The position numbers and the translations under genes were made by a program. Positions 6,918 to 8,488 of a stretch of 8,488 nt of DNA are shown piece after piece (positions within the stretch are counted from its first letter, which is position 1; every line of letters begins with the position of its first letter). This DNA is from Patescibacteria group bacterium (lineage in GTDB: Bacteria > Patescibacteriota > JACMRA01): the NCBI GenBank assembly GCA_029935375.1, contig JAOZKL010000035.1:1-8488 (forward strand), read 5' to 3'. The notes beneath the pieces are model-generated. The model had not been told where the DNA came from. It did no database searches and saw only the letters and a program-made list of their open reading frames with translations.

Positions 6918-6946
6918 ATTCTATCAAAGAATATCTTTTTTGGCAA
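6918..6946 (-). promoter_or_regulatory. Promoter of the sigma-TsaE gene
   Basis: On the minus strand, TTGCCA (6941-6946), a 17-base spacer and TAGAAT (6918-6923, 5 of 6 matches) place transcription start near 6911, about 40 bases before the ATG at 6870. Hexamer and spacing match the promoter at 78-106. If this sigma factor reads it, the gene is autoregulated. Confidence 0.65.
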
Positions 6947-6969
6947 GAGTTTTTTTGATATAGTATATC

Positions 6970-6999
6970 TTGACAAAATTGCAAGTTTGATGTTACATT
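6970..6999 (+). promoter_or_regulatory. Promoter of the cyclophilin gene
   Basis: A consensus TTGACA (6970-6975) is followed after 18 bases by TACATT (6994-6999), with a TGT extended -10 motif (6991-6993). Transcription would start near 7006, about 30 bases before the ATG at 7037. It diverges from the sigma-TsaE promoter, with about 25 bases between the two -35 boxes. Confidence 0.55.
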
Positions 7000-7036
7000 T
7001 AGTTAGAAATAATTTGAAAAATTAAAGAATATATTT

Positions 7037-7876
7037 ATGAATAAAAAAGTAAAAAAAACAGATACAAAAAACACTAAGTTAACAGAGGGTTTTTTTAGCA
7101 ATTTAAAGAACAGCTATACAAAGGAAAAGTTGAGTGCAATTGTAGTAGCTGTTGTAAGTATTGCGGTTGTATTGCTAATAGCTTTTGTTTGGATTCCTAG
7201 TGTTTACAAAAAAACAGACACAGGTAAGAAAGAGATTGCAAATATAGAAATTGAAAAAAATTGGGATGAAGAAACCTTTGCCATACAAGATTCTATCTCT
7301 GTGGAAATGAAAACAAATTTTGGCGAATTGCTTATAAATTTAGATAAAGTTGCTGCCCCAAACACTGTAGAGAATTTTTTACGACTTTCTCATCGTGATA
7401 AATATGATGGAACAGAGTTTCATAGGATTGTAAAACATGATAGTTTTTCTGTCATACAAGGAGGTGATTTCATAAACGGAGATGGAACTGGTGGTTATAC
7501 AGGCTTGAAAGATCAGGGTATATTAATGGATGAGATATGGAACAATATCCCAGAATTCGATGAGGAGGGAGTGGCAAAGGATTATGAACTAGCCAGTGAA
7601 ATAATGTATACTAATTATAATCCAGAGACTAACGAAGTAACATATCCAGCTGGTACTATTGTAATGGCAAATAGTGGGCCAAATTCTGCTAAGAGTCAGT
7701 TTTTTATCTGTTTAAAGGATACAGTATTGGGTGCAAATTATACTGCATTTGGTACTGTTAGTATAGACACCATGGCTGTTTTATCAGAGATTTTTGATAG
7801 AGTTGGAGTTGATGGTGATTCGCTGGATGGTAGCCCAGACCAAAAGATAATAATTGAAGAGGTCGTTGTTAAATAA
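7037..7876 (+). CDS. Membrane-anchored cyclophilin-type peptidyl-prolyl cis-trans isomerase
   Basis: This 279-residue protein catalyses cis-trans isomerisation of peptide bonds before proline. Residues 1-33 are a positively charged cytoplasmic tail, residues 34-53 one transmembrane helix, and the rest lies outside the membrane. No lipobox or clear cleavage site follows the helix, so it is probably a signal anchor. The cyclophilin domain spans about 85-279: P-N-T-V-E-N-F (108-114), F-H-R with catalytic R130, Q-G-G-D (141-144), M-A-N-S-G-P-N-S-A-K-S-Q-F-F (210-223) and Y-T-A-F-G-T-V (235-241). About 60 residues separate Q-G-G-D from the G-T-I-V-M-A-N strand, roughly twice the usual distance, so there is an acidic insertion near 160-200. 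A likely job is folding secreted or envelope proteins. The start fits the promoter at 6970-6999. It stops with TAA, and I see no clear terminator after it. Confidence 0.92.
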   Translation: MNKKVKKTDTKNTKLTEGFFSNLKNSYTKEKLSAIVVAVVSIAVVLLIAFVWIPSVYKKTDTGKKEIANIEIEKNWDEETFAIQDSISVEMKTNFGELLINLDKVAAPNTVENFLRLSHRDKYDGTEFHRIVKHDSFSVIQGGDFINGDGTGGYTGLKDQGILMDEIWNNIPEFDEEGVAKDYELASEIMYTNYNPETNEVTYPAGTIVMANSGPNSAKSQFFICLKDTVLGANYTAFGTVSIDTMAVLSEIFDRVGVDGDSLDGSPDQKIIIEEVVVK

Positions 7877-8148
7877 CAGTTTTTTGTAGATACGATGAAT
7901 CAAATTTGGTAAAACAAAAATAATTCCTTTCAACCTATTTATTACGTTCATTTTACCTTGATAGTTGGCTCTACAACCAAATAAAGGTTTTATTGCCTAG
8001 TAATTACAATATTGTACTATTTTATTAATTTTACAAAAACTCAAGCTGAAACACAGCTAATCATTTTGACAAAATCAAAAACTAGCAACCAATATTGATA
8101 ATTCTATACAACAAAATTATTTGATAATAGAACCATTAAAAACGAACC
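7877..8148. other. Non-coding AT-rich gap after the cyclophilin gene
   Basis: All frames are rich in TAA and TAG, so no gene is supported even if TGA is read as sense. The only small structures are AGCTG/CAGCT (8044-8058, 5-base loop) and TTTTGA/TCAAAA (8064-8080). The first, read on the minus strand, is followed shortly by five T and could be a weak terminator. No tRNA or other recognisable RNA gene was seen. Confidence 0.5.
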
Positions 8149-8199
8149 AAAAAACCAAGAGAGGATAAAACTCACCTTCGTTCAGACAGTTATCCTCTC
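8149..8199 (-). terminator. Terminator-like hairpin for leftward transcription
   Basis: GAGAGGATAA (8159-8168) and TTATCCTCTC (8190-8199) form a perfect 10-bp stem with a 21-base loop. Read on the minus strand, the stem is followed by TTGG and six T (complement of 8149-8154), as in an intrinsic terminator for a transcript arriving from the right. The long loop is unusual. On the plus strand no T-tract follows. Confidence 0.5.
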
Positions 8200-8255
8200 A
8201 ACACTGCCCAATTTCACATTTATTTATTTTAATTATGAAATCGCCCCTCCAGCGC

Positions 8256-8284
8256 TTGGCAATTGTAGTTTTTGCTTTTACGAT
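8256..8284 (+). promoter_or_regulatory. Possible rightward promoter before the repeat cluster
   Basis: TTGGCA (8256-8261), a 17-base spacer and TACGAT (8279-8284, 4 of 6 matches) fit a sigma-70 promoter. Directly after it, AGTGAAA (8285-8291) and TTTCACT (8318-8324) could pair at the 5' end of the transcript. No gene follows inside the window. Confidence 0.35.
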
Positions 8285-8350
8285 AGTGAAAGGGTGTTGT
8301 TGTGTTTGCCGAACTTATTTCACTGTAAAATATTATTTGGCAAGCCGTGG

Positions 8351-8439
8351 ATACCCGCCTACGCGGGCATGACAGAACAAAACAGACCAATTGGATCCCG
8401 CATCAAGTGCGGGATGACAACGGGAAAGTGCGGGATGAC
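8351..8439. repeat. REP-like palindromic repeat cluster
   Basis: Three related units end in CGGG(A/C)ATGAC or similar. Unit 1 pairs CCCGC (8354-8358) with GCGGG (8363-8367) and ends CATGACA. Unit 2 pairs ATCCCGCA (8395-8402) with TGCGGGAT (8408-8415), a perfect 8-bp stem, and ends GACA. Unit 3 is a half copy, TGCGGGATGAC (8429-8439). They are far more GC-rich than the surrounding DNA. In translation they give the P-A-Y-A-G-M-T and C-G-M-T strings familiar from dispersed extragenic palindromes in many bacterial genomes. Such repeats are mobilised or maintained by REP-associated tyrosine transposases; none is encoded here. Confidence 0.75.
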
Positions 8440-8451
8440 GCCCTCCGTAGA

Positions 8452-8477
8452 GGCGAGCCTGTCTCGCCATTGTTTTT
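8452..8477. repeat. GC-rich hairpin followed by a T-run at the right edge
   Basis: GGCGAG (8452-8457) and CTCGCC (8463-8468) form a 6-bp GC-rich stem with a 5-base loop, followed by ATTGTTTTT. It differs from the palindromes just before it, so it is either a second repeat family in the same cluster or a rightward intrinsic terminator. Confidence 0.5.
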
Positions 8478-8488
8478 GAAAACCCAAA

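Noticed and set aside
8235..8372. 45-codon frame with a short hydrophobic N-terminus
   Set aside because: It has no ribosome site or homology, spans the proposed promoter, and ends within a repeat unit.
8294..8479. 61-codon frame ending in A-G-M-T and C-G-M-T strings
   Set aside because: This is the translation of the palindromic repeats, a well-known artefact.
7877..8488. Template repeat for the lectin-like domain or a CRISPR array
   Set aside because: No segment resembles 3162-3270 in either orientation, and the palindromes lack regular spacing and spacers.

Overview
The window is AT-rich. It has weak or absent Shine-Dalgarno sequences, compact genes that mostly end in TAA, and a mix of cell-envelope and housekeeping genes, which suggests an uncultured bacterium such as a member of the Candidate Phyla Radiation (Patescibacteria). 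No marker here fixes the lineage, so this is inference.

Layout. Bases 1-950 hold a complete transcription unit that standard-code gene finding would miss: a near-consensus promoter (78-106), a 251-codon reading frame (169-921) broken only by five in-frame TGA triplets, and an intrinsic terminator (923-950). Read through TGA, the frame encodes a membrane-anchored zinc metallopeptidase. It has an HEIxH motif and a downstream glutamate block resembling the catalytic domain of anthrax lethal factor (MEROPS M34-like). The five confident genes in the rest of the window contain no in-frame TGA. Bases 1107-2594 (+) encode the lipid II flippase MurJ, whose 3' end overlaps by 14 bases a convergent Nudix hydrolase with a zinc ribbon (2581-3120, -). 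Upstream of that on the minus strand is a phage-tail-like surface or adhesion protein with fibronectin III and DUF1566/C-type-lectin-like domains (3162-4559, -). Bases 4672-6870 (-) encode an unusual fusion: a primary (RpoD-like) sigma factor with a long basic N-terminal extension, continuing in frame into a complete TsaE ATPase of tRNA t6A biosynthesis. A divergent promoter region (6871-7036) separates it from a membrane-anchored cyclophilin-type peptidyl-prolyl isomerase (7037-7876, +). Bases 7877-8488 carry no convincing gene. They hold a minus-strand terminator-like hairpin, a possible rightward promoter, and a GC-rich cluster of REP-like palindromes at the right edge.

Function. MurJ and the anchored cyclophilin point to envelope assembly and folding outside the membrane. 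The sigma-TsaE protein joins global transcription initiation to tRNA modification. The lectin-like protein and the metallopeptidase look like accessory interaction or effector genes. The TGA-containing peptidase gene and the sigma-TsaE fusion most deserve follow-up.
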